Shown: positions 36,299 to 44,963, counted from the stretch's first letter. The stretch: 64,000 bases of DNA from JANQGH01 sp039177555 (GCA_039177555.1 JBCDFV010000021.1:9544-73543), one strand, 5' to 3'. A program made the numbers and translations. Notes: generated from the sequence alone by a model not told the origin.

Positions 36299-37120
36299 AT
36301 GGCGATTGTGCCCGAAAGTCTTGGGATTGAGCTCTCCTCGGATCAAGAGGGCGCCGTGTTCGCCGCGGCGTTGGAAAGCCTCATTCACGCCGCCGACGAT
36401 CTGAGTGTGTTTGTCGCGGCCGCGGAGGCTGTCTTGATCGACCTGGTCGAGGCCGACGCGGCCGCGTACGCGGATATCGATTTCAGCCGCTGGTCGTTTC
36501 GCGCCCGCTGGTCCGAAGACCGGTCCGACTTCGCCGCCCTTATGGGCCGTTACCATCGGCTGATGGGCCGCAAGACGGTCTGGACCGGCAGCCGCAGCGG
36601 CGCGCCCCAGCAGTTCAGCGACTTCATGGACGACCGCACGCTCTACGACACGGCCGTCTACAGCGATGTCTTGCGCCCGCTAAGTATCAATCGCGGGGCC
36701 GTGTTCGGGTTTCCGGCGTCGGCCCATGTCGGGGTTAATTTCGGCCTGTATCGCCAGAGTCGCGCGCCCTATCCTCCGGCGGCGCTGGCGAGACTGAAAC
36801 GCATCCGGCCAACCCTGAGCCAGCTTTACGGCCTGTCGTTGGTGCGCACCTGGTCGCGGCTGTCTCCGGCCGACAAGCTCGACAGGCTTGACCTGCCGCT
36901 GACGGCCAAGCAGCGCCAGGTCGCCAGGCTTTTGCTTCAGGGCCTTACGTCGGAGGAAGTCGCGCGGGCGCTGGGCATCAGCGGCGAAACCAGCCGCAAC
37001 CATGTTCGCGCGATCTATCAGCGGCTGGCCGTTCAAAATCGGGTTGACTTGACACTTGCCCTGACCAGCGATCCGCCCGAGACCCTGCCGGTTTCAGCGT
37101 GCGTCAGCGCCGGGCCTTAG
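36299..37120 (+). CDS. LuxR-type transcriptional regulator
   Basis: The 273-residue protein ends with a LuxR/GerE helix-turn-helix near residues 197-255: 'LPLTAKQRQVARLLLQGLTSEEVARALGIS' and 'RNHVRAIYQRLAVQNRVDLTL', both quoted from the family pattern. The N-terminal 190 residues ('AALESLIHAADDLSVFVAAAEAVL', 'RWSEDRSDFAALMGRYHRLMG') do not match a receiver or autoinducer domain that I recognise, so the signal is unknown. AAGGGCCCAAC precedes the ATG. It lies 76 bases after the BASS gene and may regulate it or the neighbouring sulfur operon. Confidence 0.87.
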   Translation: MAIVPESLGIELSSDQEGAVFAAALESLIHAADDLSVFVAAAEAVLIDLVEADAAAYADIDFSRWSFRARWSEDRSDFAALMGRYHRLMGRKTVWTGSRSGAPQQFSDFMDDRTLYDTAVYSDVLRPLSINRGAVFGFPASAHVGVNFGLYRQSRAPYPPAALARLKRIRPTLSQLYGLSLVRTWSRLSPADKLDRLDLPLTAKQRQVARLLLQGLTSEEVARALGISGETSRNHVRAIYQRLAVQNRVDLTLALTSDPPETLPVSACVSAGP

Positions 37121-37176
37121 ACAGGGTCTGAGCCAGCGAGCAAGGGGATCGCTCAGGGCGGCCGGCGCGGCTTGCC

Positions 37177-38307
37177 TCACCGGGCCGCGAGCGGTCCAAG
37201 ATCGTCGGTGACGTAGCCCTCGTACAGGGCCTGGAACACGAGGTTGCTCGCCTCTTGCTCTTCGCCGTCCATCGTCCGTTCGATCGCGAGCACGAGCGCC
37301 GCCGGGCCGTCCCCGACGACGAAGGCCTCGGCCGTGCCGCCAGCCAACTCGGCAAACGTGGCGTCGTGTTCGGTCGACCGCATGGCCTGCCAGGCGCTCA
37401 GCAGGGAATCGACCAGGCCCTCCGCCGTCGCCCGATCGTCATAAACGACGGCCGCGACGCCATAGTCGACCGGACCCGTGGATAGGTCGGCCAACACGCC
37501 CAATCGCCAGGGCGGCAAAACCGGTTCGGTCGCCGCATTGTTGGCCTGCGGCGCTTGCGGCATGACCATCGCCTGGACCAGGCCGGCATCCCAAAACCTC
37601 GGGTCGTCAAGAGCCGCGACGATTACCGCCATCTCCGGCAGGTCTCGCAAAGTGGTGCCGGGCGGTCCGGCGATTTCCTCAATCGGAGGCCAGCCAGGTG
37701 CGGACACCAAGCTCTCCCCATCGGAGGCAACACGCGACGCTCGCCCCATGCCCCCGCCAAACGGGTTTGCGGGGTCGCGGGCGTCGCGATCGATGTCATA
37801 GTCCTCGCCGCGCCACCAGGCGGACCAGTCGCCCACGGTTCGCGCTTGGTAATCGTTGGCAAGCAAGGCTTGGCCAATGCTGTCGTGATCGGCGGCGTCG
37901 GCAAGCTCGAAGATCATCACCTCGTTGACCCCCTCGCCCAGCCACTCGGCCGTCAACAAAGCGGCGATTTGGTCAGGCCCGAAGCCCACCCTTTCTGGCC
38001 AGCCGCCGCGCATGCCCATTTGCACGGCCGAGGTGAGAGAAAACGGGACGGTTCTAAGCCTTTGAAGCGGCGCCATGGAATTGTTGCGGCCCATCAGGCC
38101 GGCCAGCAGTCCGGCTGGCGAGCGAACCGTGGCCGCCGTTGACGCCTCGACGTCTGAGAAGCTGATGAAGGCGCCGGAGTCCGTCAGCCAATTCGCCGGA
38201 ACGAGCGCCATCAGACTGGTCATGCGGTCCGTTCTCTGCTGCGCCGATGCCGAAGCAGACATGCCGCATGCAATCAACATCGCCAGGGCCACGGCCAGTT
38301 TCTTCAT
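37177..38307 (-). CDS. Secreted protein of unknown function
   Basis: The 376-residue product begins with a signal peptide (MKKLAVALAMLIACGMSASA, SAQ). The mature part has two similar-looking alpha/beta stretches without a domain I know: 'ALVPANWLTDSGAFISFSDV', 'VGFGPDQIAALLTAEWLGEGVNEVMIFEL' and, later, 'LGVLADLSTGPVDYGVAAVVYDD' and 'AFVVGDGPAALVLAIERTMDGEEQE'. Low-charge, Ala/Gly-rich. ATG at 38307 has GGAAG 4-8 bases upstream. Convergent with the LuxR gene. I do not recognise a function. Confidence 0.8.
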   Translation of the reverse strand: MKKLAVALAMLIACGMSASASAQQRTDRMTSLMALVPANWLTDSGAFISFSDVEASTAATVRSPAGLLAGLMGRNNSMAPLQRLRTVPFSLTSAVQMGMRGGWPERVGFGPDQIAALLTAEWLGEGVNEVMIFELADAADHDSIGQALLANDYQARTVGDWSAWWRGEDYDIDRDARDPANPFGGGMGRASRVASDGESLVSAPGWPPIEEIAGPPGTTLRDLPEMAVIVAALDDPRFWDAGLVQAMVMPQAPQANNAATEPVLPPWRLGVLADLSTGPVDYGVAAVVYDDRATAEGLVDSLLSAWQAMRSTEHDATFAELAGGTAEAFVVGDGPAALVLAIERTMDGEEQEASNLVFQALYEGYVTDDLGPLAAR

Positions 38308-38554
38308 GATCTTCCGTCTCCGGCTGTCTCCGACTTCAACCGATCGATCCCGCCGAAAGCAATCCTCGGCGGTTCCAGACCCGCTCGCGCGCCTCCGCAC
38401 GCACTTGGACCACCCGTGTCTACAGCGGCGACCGGCTGGACCGCATGACACAGAGAGGTCATCAACAAGGCGTCAAGCCGCCTTTAGAGTTTTGGCCGTC
38501 GGGACGCGGAGTGCGAACCAGTTTGTCGACAGGGTGCGTTGTTCACGCGATAGC

Positions 38555-38576
38555 CGCATGACCTGTTTGGGTCATG
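38555..38576. terminator. Hairpin downstream of the alpha/beta hydrolase gene
   Basis: GCATGACC (38555-38562) and GGTCATGC (38569-38576) form a perfect 8-bp stem with a 6-base loop, about 60 bases beyond the stop of the minus-strand hydrolase gene. A T-rich TGGTTTTGG follows on the plus strand only. It lies in a 327-base gap (38308-38634) in which I see no gene. Confidence 0.45.
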
Positions 38577-38634
38577 CTGGTTTTGGGGGGCTTTGCCCGA
38601 TCGCGCTGGGAAGGCGCTGGGGCGCCGCGTCCGG

Positions 38635-39369
38635 TCAGCCGTTCTGCGCGATGCGTTCCAGTAGGTCCACCGTCGCCACGGGCGCCGTCACCATCGCGTC
38701 GTGTCCGGTGGCCAGTTCCGAGACCGGCCAGCCCGCCTTCTTGACCCTTTGCAGGCCCAAGACGGCCGGTCCGTAGGCGGGCGCGGTGCAGGTGATGTAG
38801 TGGGCGGGCAACCCATTGCCGGTCGCGCCGTTCAGCGTCAGCGGCGTGGAGAACGTCACGACCGGGTGCGGTGTCAGACGGGGCGCGACGAAGGCCGCAT
38901 CGTCCGGATCGGTGACGCCGAAGCTCTCGACCGGGGCGATCGGCAGGCTGACCCCGCCGCTGCTCTCTTCGGCCGCCTTTTGACGGTCGGCGGCGATGTC
39001 GGGCGGCAGCAGGCCAAACCAGGTCTCGCCGTTCTCCATAATCGCGCCGTCGAGATAGATCAGCGAGGCGAGCCTGTCGGGCACCGCGTCGGCCGCCCCG
39101 GTGATCGGCGCCCCGCCGAAGCTGTGACCGACCAGGACGACATCGGTCAGGTCTTCCCAGTGCAGGTGATTGACGATGTCCGCGACGAACACGTCCATTG
39201 TGATGTCGCGGGACAGCAGGTGCGATCGTTCGCCAAGCCCGGTCTGGGTCGGCGTCAGAACCCTGTGGCCGCGCCCCCGCAATATGTCCGCCACACGCTG
39301 CCAGCACCAGCCGCCATGCCAGACGCCGTGGACCAGGACGAAGGTTCGGCTTTGCTGGGCATCGGGCAT
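38635..39369 (-). CDS. Alpha/beta-fold hydrolase
   Basis: This 244-residue protein starts with 'FVLVHGVWHGGWCWQRVADIL', the oxyanion region of plant-esterase/MES-like hydrolases. The nucleophile Ser lies in 'VVLVGHSFGGAPITGAAD', a DGAIMENGETWFGLLP segment follows, and the catalytic His is in 'LATGHDAMVTAP' near the end. The family hydrolyses small esters; the substrate is unknown. It is preceded by GGCCCGACA only, so the start rests on homology. It stands alone between a secreted protein gene and a CBS gene. Confidence 0.9.
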   Translation of the reverse strand: MPDAQQSRTFVLVHGVWHGGWCWQRVADILRGRGHRVLTPTQTGLGERSHLLSRDITMDVFVADIVNHLHWEDLTDVVLVGHSFGGAPITGAADAVPDRLASLIYLDGAIMENGETWFGLLPPDIAADRQKAAEESSGGVSLPIAPVESFGVTDPDDAAFVAPRLTPHPVVTFSTPLTLNGATGNGLPAHYITCTAPAYGPAVLGLQRVKKAGWPVSELATGHDAMVTAPVATVDLLERIAQNG

Positions 39370-39467
39370 TGTCGGGCCTCAGACAGTGGGCAGTCGACCC
39401 ACTGGTACCGTCTTGGCTGCGGCGTCACAAGCGCCCGTGGCGGGGAAGGATGAGGCCAGACAGGCTG

Positions 39468-39902
39468 CTAGGCCGCGCCTTTCTCCGTACGCGACCGCTT
39501 GTTGGCCTTTGTATTAGGTCCCGGCTTCATGACGAAGCGATGGTCTTCGACCAGTTGCAACAGGTCGAAGGAGCTGATCATGCCAACCACCTTCTTCTCG
39601 TGCGTAACCACGGCGTGATGGATTTTGTGCTTGCGCATCATGCGCGCGGCGGCGCTGACATCATTGTAGGCCGGCAGGGCGAAGACCTGATCGGTCATGA
39701 TGGTGTTGATCGGCGTCGCCGGCTTCAGGTCGGCCATCAGGTCGGCACTGCTGACCACGCCCAGCAACTCCTGTTCCGGCCCGACCACGGGGACGGCGTG
39801 GATGCCGTTCTTGCCCATCATGGTCCGCACATGTTCCACCGAATGGTGGGGCTGGGCACAGACAACCTGGGTTGCCATCAGGTCGGCGATTTTGGTGTTC
39901 AT
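39468..39902 (-). CDS. CBS-domain protein
   Basis: The 144-residue product is a tandem CBS pair: 'IADLMATQVVCAQPHHSVEHVRTMMGKNGIHAVPVV' (residues 5-60, in part) and 'INTIMTDQVFALPAYNDVSAAARMMRKHKIHHAVVT' (about 65-120, in part), with a basic tail 'PNTKANKRSRTEKG'. CBS pairs usually bind adenine nucleotides and report energy state. It carries no attached enzyme domain, so its partner is unknown. Confidence 0.93.
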   Translation of the reverse strand: MNTKIADLMATQVVCAQPHHSVEHVRTMMGKNGIHAVPVVGPEQELLGVVSSADLMADLKPATPINTIMTDQVFALPAYNDVSAAARMMRKHKIHHAVVTHEKKVVGMISSFDLLQLVEDHRFVMKPGPNTKANKRSRTEKGAA

Positions 39903-39992
39903 GGTGTGGAGAACCCGTCATCCATCGAAGGTCGGATCACGGTAGGGCCCGGCACCCCGCCGGGCATTGAGCCATGTCAACCGGCCTGGCGG

Positions 39993-40442
39993 TCAACCAT
40001 CGGCCAGCGTCACCGTGCCCATGCGCGAGGCGTCGCGCCATGCGGCGTTGCGCATGACGTCGGCGATGAAGCCATAGGCGTCGGCCCAGGCGAGTTCCGC
40101 CTCCGCGCTCCAGCGCGCGCCCATCGCCTGTTCCAGCGTCCACAACAGCGCCGCGCCGACGGAATCGTAGTGGGCATCGGTGACGCCATAGCCGGAATGA
40201 CGCCGGCCCAGATCCTCAAGCGTCGGCAGCAGGATTTCGAAGTGATCGAGACCCTGGACGACGCCCGCCAGCGCGGTCATCAGCTTGTTCGATTGCGCCG
40301 TCATGTCGGCCTCGGTGAACAGCCGGCGGGTGGTCGGGTCGATTTCGAACAGGCGGGCGTAGAACAACAGGGCCGCGTCCGCGCCCATCGCCGCCACCTC
40401 TTCCCAGGTTTGGCGCAGTAGCTGTATTTGTGTCGGCGTCAT
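39993..40442 (-). CDS. Single-domain globin (Vitreoscilla-type)
   Basis: The 149-residue product has the globin fold: 'LLRQTWEEVAAMGADAALLFYARLFEIDPTTRRLF' in helices A-C (in part: LFYARLFEIDPTTRRLF), 'LMTALAGVVQGLDHFEILLPTLEDLGRRHSGYGV' with the proximal His in 'RRHSGYGV', and 'YDSVGAALLWTLEQAMGARW'. Bacterial single-domain globins bind O2 and NO. No reductase domain is attached. The upstream CBS gene is 90 bases away on the same strand. Confidence 0.92.
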   Translation of the reverse strand: MTPTQIQLLRQTWEEVAAMGADAALLFYARLFEIDPTTRRLFTEADMTAQSNKLMTALAGVVQGLDHFEILLPTLEDLGRRHSGYGVTDAHYDSVGAALLWTLEQAMGARWSAEAELAWADAYGFIADVMRNAAWRDASRMGTVTLADG

Positions 40443-40523
40443 CGGCTGTCTCCATCGGAGGTTTCTCCGGCGGGGGAACGCTGCTGCGGACAGATAGGCG
40501 CGGATACAGCGACTGGCTAGGGC

Positions 40524-40739
40524 TTAAGAGCCCCAGCCATGACGCATGGCGTCGATCTTCGCACCCTGCCGCGCGCGTTTGCGGCGGTGTCTCAGCAAGG
40601 CGCGGATCATGTCGTGGGCGGCCTGGGATCGCTCCAGCCGCGCACGGCGCATGGCCCGCTGCTTCTCCTGGTGCCAGTCGTCCGACAGGTCCCGCTGGGC
40701 GCGCTTGCCGGCCATGGGTGACGTGTAGGTTTCGCGCAC
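40524..40739 (-). CDS. Small basic protein of unknown function
   Basis: A GTG at 40739 with GAGGAGAG 5 bases upstream begins a 71-residue highly basic product: 'MRETYTSPMAGKRAQRDLSD', then 'EKQRAMRRARLERSQAAHDM' and 'LLRHRRKRARQGAK'. It has no known domain, but the Arg-rich helix could bind nucleic acid. It is divergent from the LysR gene at 40937. That mirrors the DUF1127/LysR pair at 13.5-14.8 kb. The strong ribosome binding site is the main evidence that it is real. Confidence 0.55.
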   Translation of the reverse strand: MRETYTSPMAGKRAQRDLSDDWHQEKQRAMRRARLERSQAAHDMIRALLRHRRKRARQGAKIDAMRHGWGS

Positions 40740-40801
40740 TGTTCTCTCCTCAGGCTTCCCACCGCCTGCTTGTGGTCAGCATTCGATGGTTGCGTGAATT
40801 G

Positions 40802-40878
40802 GGCGTAAAGACGTCACACTTGCCGCGACGTTTCACGACGGACCACACAAGCGGTCCCGTCGCGCCCAGCTTTACGCC
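40802..40878. repeat. Long-spaced inverted repeat between the small gene and LysR
   Basis: GGCGTAAAG at 40802-40810 is matched by CTTTACGCC at 40870-40878. The 9-bp arms are perfect and 59 bases apart, inside the divergent promoter region. They could be half-sites for a regulator that loops DNA, or a chance pair; a stem of this spacing is less likely as RNA. Confidence 0.35.
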
Positions 40879-40936
40879 ACCAGAAACATCAGATAAAATG
40901 AATTAATATGATGAATTCGATCTCTGGAAATGATTG

Positions 40937-41881
40937 ATGGATTTGTCGGACTTGCGCATCTTTCGCGCCGTGGTCGAGGAAGGGGGCGTTACCAAGGCGG
41001 CCGCCCGGCTGCATCGGGTTCAGTCCAACGTCACGACGCGCGTGCGCCAGCTTGAGGAGGATCTGGGTGTTCCGCTGTTCCTGCGCGAAGGCAAGCGGCT
41101 GCATCTGGCGCCTGCCGGGCAGGTGCTGCTGGACTATGCCAACCGGCTGCTGGCCTTGTCGGACGAGGCGCGGGAGGCCGTGCAGGACTCGCGCCCGCGC
41201 GGCGTCTTCCGCCTCGGCTCGATGGAAAGCACGGCGGCCGTGCGTCTACCAGAACCGTTGGCGGAATATCACCGCCGGTTTCCGGATGTCCGGCTGGAGC
41301 TGAGCACCGGCAATCCAGAGCAGTTGAGCGCCCGGCTGCTGCGCGGGGATCTCGACGCCGCCTTTGTCGTCGAACCGATCGCGGAGGCGCCGTTCGAAAA
41401 GGCGCCGGCGTTTGAGGAGCAGCTGGCCATCGTCGCGGCCGCCCATCACGCGCCGGTCGGGCCCGACACGGATCTGCCGCCGGCCGTGATCGCGTTCGAG
41501 GCCGGGTGCCCCCATCGCAAGCGGCTGGAGGCCTGGTATGCCGAGCGCGACGCCGTGTTCGAGCGGGTGATCGAGATGACGTCCTATCACGCCATGCTGG
41601 GCTGCGTGGCGGCCGGCATGGGCATTGCGCTCTTGCCCAGAAGCGTGCTGGCGACGTTCCCCGAGACCAGGCGCCTGGCGGTCTATGATCTGCCGCCTGG
41701 CCTGGACCGGACCAAGACGGTGCTGATCTGGCGCAAGGGCGGCGGCGCGCCGAAGATCGCCGCCCTGCTGGATATTCTTGGCGACCTCCGCGCGGGCGAT
41801 CTGGCCGGCGGCAATCCTAGTGCAGCGTCGCCCCCTCCGGACGGGCAATCTCGGCCGGTGGTTCCAGTGCCCCGGTCATGA
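40937..41881 (+). CDS. LysR-family transcriptional regulator
   Basis: This 314-residue regulator begins 'MDLSDLRIFRAVVEEGGVTK' and has the LysR helix-turn-helix 'KAAARLHRVQSNVTTRVRQLEEDLGVPLFLREGKRL' (in part). The effector domain runs from about residue 90 ('GVFRLGSMESTAAVRLPEPL') to 290. ATG at 40937 has GGAA upstream. The 3' end is unusual: the last 65 bases overlap the end of the convergent frcA gene, and the final 20 residues are Pro/Ser-rich. The gene may regulate the divergent small basic gene. Confidence 0.93.
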   Translation: MDLSDLRIFRAVVEEGGVTKAAARLHRVQSNVTTRVRQLEEDLGVPLFLREGKRLHLAPAGQVLLDYANRLLALSDEAREAVQDSRPRGVFRLGSMESTAAVRLPEPLAEYHRRFPDVRLELSTGNPEQLSARLLRGDLDAAFVVEPIAEAPFEKAPAFEEQLAIVAAAHHAPVGPDTDLPPAVIAFEAGCPHRKRLEAWYAERDAVFERVIEMTSYHAMLGCVAAGMGIALLPRSVLATFPETRRLAVYDLPPGLDRTKTVLIWRKGGGAPKIAALLDILGDLRAGDLAGGNPSAASPPPDGQSRPVVPVPRS

Positions 41882-42623
41882 TCGCGACGGCATCGGACAT
41901 CGATATCTCGTCGGCCCGAACCACCGCGTGGCGTTTGCCCAGCCGATGGATGTGGATGCGGTCGGCGACCTCGAACACGTGGGGCATGTTGTGCGAGATC
42001 AGCACGATGGCCATGCCGCGCGCCTGCACGTCCTTGATCAAATCCAGCACGCGGCGGCTTTCCTTCACGCCCAGTGCCGCCGTCGGCTCGTCCATGATGA
42101 CGAACTTGGTGGCGAACGCCGCGGCCCGGGCGACCGCGACGCCCTGGCGCTGGCCGCCGGACAGGGTCTCGACCAGCTGGTCGATGTTCTGGATGGTCAA
42201 CAGCCCCAGCTCCGTCAGCTTGTCCCGGGCGAACGCCTTCATGCGCTTCTTGTCCAGCATGCGGAAGGTTTTGCCCAGAAGGCCGCCGCGAAACAGCTCG
42301 CGGCCCAGGAACAGATTGTCGGCGATCGACAGGGCCGGCGACAGGGCCAGGTTCTGATAGACGATCTCGATGCCCTTGTCGCGCGCGTCGATCGGCGTGG
42401 CGAACTGCACCGGCTGGCCGTCCAGCAGGATCTTGCCGTCATCCGGCACCACCGCACCGCACAGCGACTTCACCATGGTCGACTTGCCCGCACCATTGTC
42501 GCCGATCACGGCCAGGATTTCGCCGGGATAAAGCTCGAAATCCGCCTGGTCCATGGCGGTGACCCGGCCGTAACGCTTGACCAGCTGGTTGGCCTGCAGG
42601 ACCGGTTTGAGTGTCTCGGCCAT
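41817..42623 (-). CDS. frcA: Sugar ABC transporter ATP-binding protein (FrcA-like)
   Basis: This 268-residue single-cassette ATPase powers the FrcBCA importer. 'VIGDNGAGKSTMVKSLCGAV' is Walker A, 'LSGGQRQGVAVARAAAFATKFVIMDEPTAALG' (in two parts) holds the signature and Walker B, and 'VLISHNMPHVFEVADRIHI' holds the switch His. The initial ATG overlaps the frcC stop in a TAATG arrangement, so translation is coupled. Unlike ribose/rhamnose systems with double cassettes, this type is a single cassette, as in Sinorhizobium FrcA. The gene's 3' end overlaps the LysR gene by 65 bases. Confidence 0.93.
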   Translation of the reverse strand: MAETLKPVLQANQLVKRYGRVTAMDQADFELYPGEILAVIGDNGAGKSTMVKSLCGAVVPDDGKILLDGQPVQFATPIDARDKGIEIVYQNLALSPALSIADNLFLGRELFRGGLLGKTFRMLDKKRMKAFARDKLTELGLLTIQNIDQLVETLSGGQRQGVAVARAAAFATKFVIMDEPTAALGVKESRRVLDLIKDVQARGMAIVLISHNMPHVFEVADRIHIHRLGKRHAVVRADEISMSDAVAIMTGALEPPAEIARPEGATLH

Positions 42624-43720
42624 TACGCGGATGCCTTTCTCAGCCATTGGTCGATTGCGACCGCGATGATGATCAAAAGGCCGACGGCGAAGTCCTGCCA
42701 CAGCACATCGACGCCCGACAGGTTCAACCCGGACCGGAACACGCCCACGATCAGCGCACCGATTAGCGTGCCTATGATCGACCCCCGGCCGCCGAACAGC
42801 GAGCAGCCGCCGATCACCACGGCCGTGATGGAATCGAGGTTGCCTTCCTGAAAGCTTTGCGGCGAGACGGACCCGACCCGGCCGATCGCCGCCCAGGCCG
42901 CGATGGCACACAGGAACCCGCCGATGACATAGACCGAGGTAAGCACGCGGTTGACCCGGATGCCCGACAGGCCTGCCGCTTCGGCATCGTCGCCGACGGC
43001 ATAGACGTGCCGTCCCCAGGGCGTCCAGTTCAGCAGGTACCAGAACAGGGCGAACAGGAACAGCATCAGGAACGAGCCGGTGGTGAACTGGAACCCGAGG
43101 ATGTCGATGCGCTCGCCGAACCATTTCAGCATCGGTGCGGTGGCGTCGATGTCCTGGCTGCGGATCGATTGGGATTCCGAGTACCAGAGGTTCAGCGCGA
43201 AGAAGATCGACCAGGTGCCCAGCGTGACGATGAAGGGCGGCAGCCGCAGGCGGGTGACCAGCAACCCGTTGATCGCGCCGCACAACGCGCCGACCGCGAA
43301 GCCGATCAGGATGGCGATCGGCGCCGGAATGCCGAAATTGACCGCCAGCTTGCCCATCACGACGGAGCTCAAAACCATGATGGCGGCAACCGAGAGGTCG
43401 ATGCCGGCGGTGAGGATGATCAGGGTCTGGGCCACGCCCAGAATGCCGATGATGGTGACCTGCTGGATGATCAGCGAGATGTTGAACGGTGTGAAGAAAT
43501 TGTTGGCGATCGCGCCGAACACCAGAATGCTGACCATCAGCACGATGACCGGAACCAAGGTCGGGTTCGCATGCAGAATGTGCTGCACGCTGCCGACCAG
43601 GGATCGGTTGCTATCCTGAAACGAGGCGACGTCCGTCGCGCTCTGGTCCAGGACCTTCTCGAAATCCTGCATCTCGCGCTTCGGGCGCCCGTCACCGTTC
43701 GGGCCGCTTTGGTCCGTCAT
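42623..43720 (-). CDS. frcC: Sugar ABC transporter permease (FrcC-like)
   Basis: This 365-residue permease of the BPD_transp_2 family has about 10 helices starting at residue 56. Family motifs are 'GVAQTLIILTAGIDLSVAAIMVLSSVV' (in part: ILTAGIDLSVAAIMVL), 'INGLLVTRLRLPPFIVTLGTWSI', 'GRHVYAVGDDAEAAGLSGIRVNRVL' and 'VIGGCSLFGGRGSIIGTLIGALIVGV'. The 50-residue cytoplasmic N-terminus is Gly/Asp-rich and longer than in ribose permeases, as in rhizobial FrcC. A stable hairpin lies between it and frcB. Confidence 0.95.
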   Translation of the reverse strand: MTDQSGPNGDGRPKREMQDFEKVLDQSATDVASFQDSNRSLVGSVQHILHANPTLVPVIVLMVSILVFGAIANNFFTPFNISLIIQQVTIIGILGVAQTLIILTAGIDLSVAAIMVLSSVVMGKLAVNFGIPAPIAILIGFAVGALCGAINGLLVTRLRLPPFIVTLGTWSIFFALNLWYSESQSIRSQDIDATAPMLKWFGERIDILGFQFTTGSFLMLFLFALFWYLLNWTPWGRHVYAVGDDAEAAGLSGIRVNRVLTSVYVIGGFLCAIAAWAAIGRVGSVSPQSFQEGNLDSITAVVIGGCSLFGGRGSIIGTLIGALIVGVFRSGLNLSGVDVLWQDFAVGLLIIIAVAIDQWLRKASA

Positions 43721-43748
43721 CGGTCTTCCTCCCCCAAGGTGGCAACCG

Positions 43749-43774
43749 GGCAGGGCGGGCTCAGCCGCCCTGCC
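43749..43774 (-). terminator. Intercistronic hairpin between frcB and frcC
   Basis: GGCAGGGCGG (43749-43758) pairs perfectly with CCGCCCTGCC (43765-43774), giving a 10-bp GC stem with a 6-base loop. It sits 32 bases after the frcB stop. Partial termination or 3' end protection here would explain high binding-protein levels relative to the membrane parts, a common feature of ABC operons. Confidence 0.7.
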
Positions 43775-43805
43775 GCAGGCTTATGCTTCCTGTCTCAGGC
43801 TGCCA

Positions 43806-44828
43806 CTAACCCCAGCACCGTTCCAGGCCTTCGGCCGAGGTAATCGAATCGATACCGTCGACGGGCTGGTCGGTCACCAGCACGACGCCGGTGTTGAAGA
43901 AATCGAGGCCTTCGGTGTTGGCCGGTACCGTGCCGTTGTTGGCATGTTCAACGACGGCTTCGACGCCCATGGAGGCCATCAGCAGCGGGAACTGCATCGA
44001 GGTTGCCCCAATGATACCCTCGGCGACGTTTTGCACGCCCGGGCAGCCGCCATCGACGGAGACGATCAGCACCTGGTCGGCCAGGCCAAAGCTGTTCAGA
44101 GCCTCATAGGCGCCGGCGGCCGCAGGCTCGTTGATCGTGTAGACGACGTTGATGCTGGGGTCGCGCTGCAACAGGTTTTCCATCGCCGTGCGGCCGCCTT
44201 CCTCGGCGCCGCCGGTGATGTCGTGACCGACGATGCGCGGATCATCCTCATCGCCGATCACGTTGGGATCGTTCACGTCGATGCCGAAGCCCTGCATGAA
44301 GCCCTGGTCGCGCAGCACGTCGACCGTGACCTGCGCCTCGGACAGGTCGAGCATGCCGATGCGCGCATTCGCGGCCTCGTCGCCCAGGGTCGCCGCCGCC
44401 CACTGGCCGATCAGCAGGCCGGCCTGAAAGTTGTCGGTGGCGAAGGTCGCGTCGGCCGCGTCGATCGGGTCCAGCGGCGTGTCGAGCGCGATGACCAGCA
44501 GGCCGGCCTCGCGCGCGCGCTCCACCGACGGCACGATGCCGGCCGTGTCGGACGGCGTGATCAGGATGCCGGCGGCCTCGGCGGCGATCAGGCTTTCGAT
44601 CGCCTCGATCTGGGCCTCGTTGTCGCCGTCATAGGCGCCGGCGAACGAGCGCAACTCGACGCCGAGATCCCCGGCAATCGCCTCCGCACCGTTGCGCATC
44701 ATGACGAAGAAGGGGTTGGTGTCGGTCTTGGTGATCAGGCCGACGATGATGTCCTGGCTCATGGCAGGGGCGGCCGTCATGCACAGCGTGGCGGCGGCCG
44801 TCAGGGTCGTCAGGGAAAGGGATTTCAT
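43806..44828 (-). CDS. frcB: Sugar ABC transporter periplasmic binding protein (FrcB-like)
   Basis: This 340-residue periplasmic protein has a signal peptide (MKSLSLTTLTAAATLCMTAA, then PAMS) and the ribose-binding fold. 'DIIVGLITKTDTNPFFVMMRNGAEA', 'GAYDGDNEAQIEAIESLIAAEAAGILITPSDT', 'VIALDTPLDPIDAADATFATDNF' and 'YTINEPAAAGAYEAL' (quoted in parts) closely follow FrcB of Sinorhizobium, the fructose/ribose/mannose receptor. It is the first gene of the minus-strand operon; the two ROK-type operators lie 136 and 214 bases upstream. Fructose uptake is the best guess for substrate. Confidence 0.93.
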   Translation of the reverse strand: MKSLSLTTLTAAATLCMTAAPAMSQDIIVGLITKTDTNPFFVMMRNGAEAIAGDLGVELRSFAGAYDGDNEAQIEAIESLIAAEAAGILITPSDTAGIVPSVERAREAGLLVIALDTPLDPIDAADATFATDNFQAGLLIGQWAAATLGDEAANARIGMLDLSEAQVTVDVLRDQGFMQGFGIDVNDPNVIGDEDDPRIVGHDITGGAEEGGRTAMENLLQRDPSINVVYTINEPAAAGAYEALNSFGLADQVLIVSVDGGCPGVQNVAEGIIGATSMQFPLLMASMGVEAVVEHANNGTVPANTEGLDFFNTGVVLVTDQPVDGIDSITSAEGLERCWG

Positions 44829-44963
44829 CGTTTCTTCCTCCCAAATGTTTCATTTCATCTCGGCTTGCGCCGGTTGGTGCCGTCGAAACGGCGAACGATG
44901 CGCTGGTCTCTTGTCGCCTCGGATCGCTCTATCTAGCGCCTGGTGGGACAGGGTGTCAATAAA

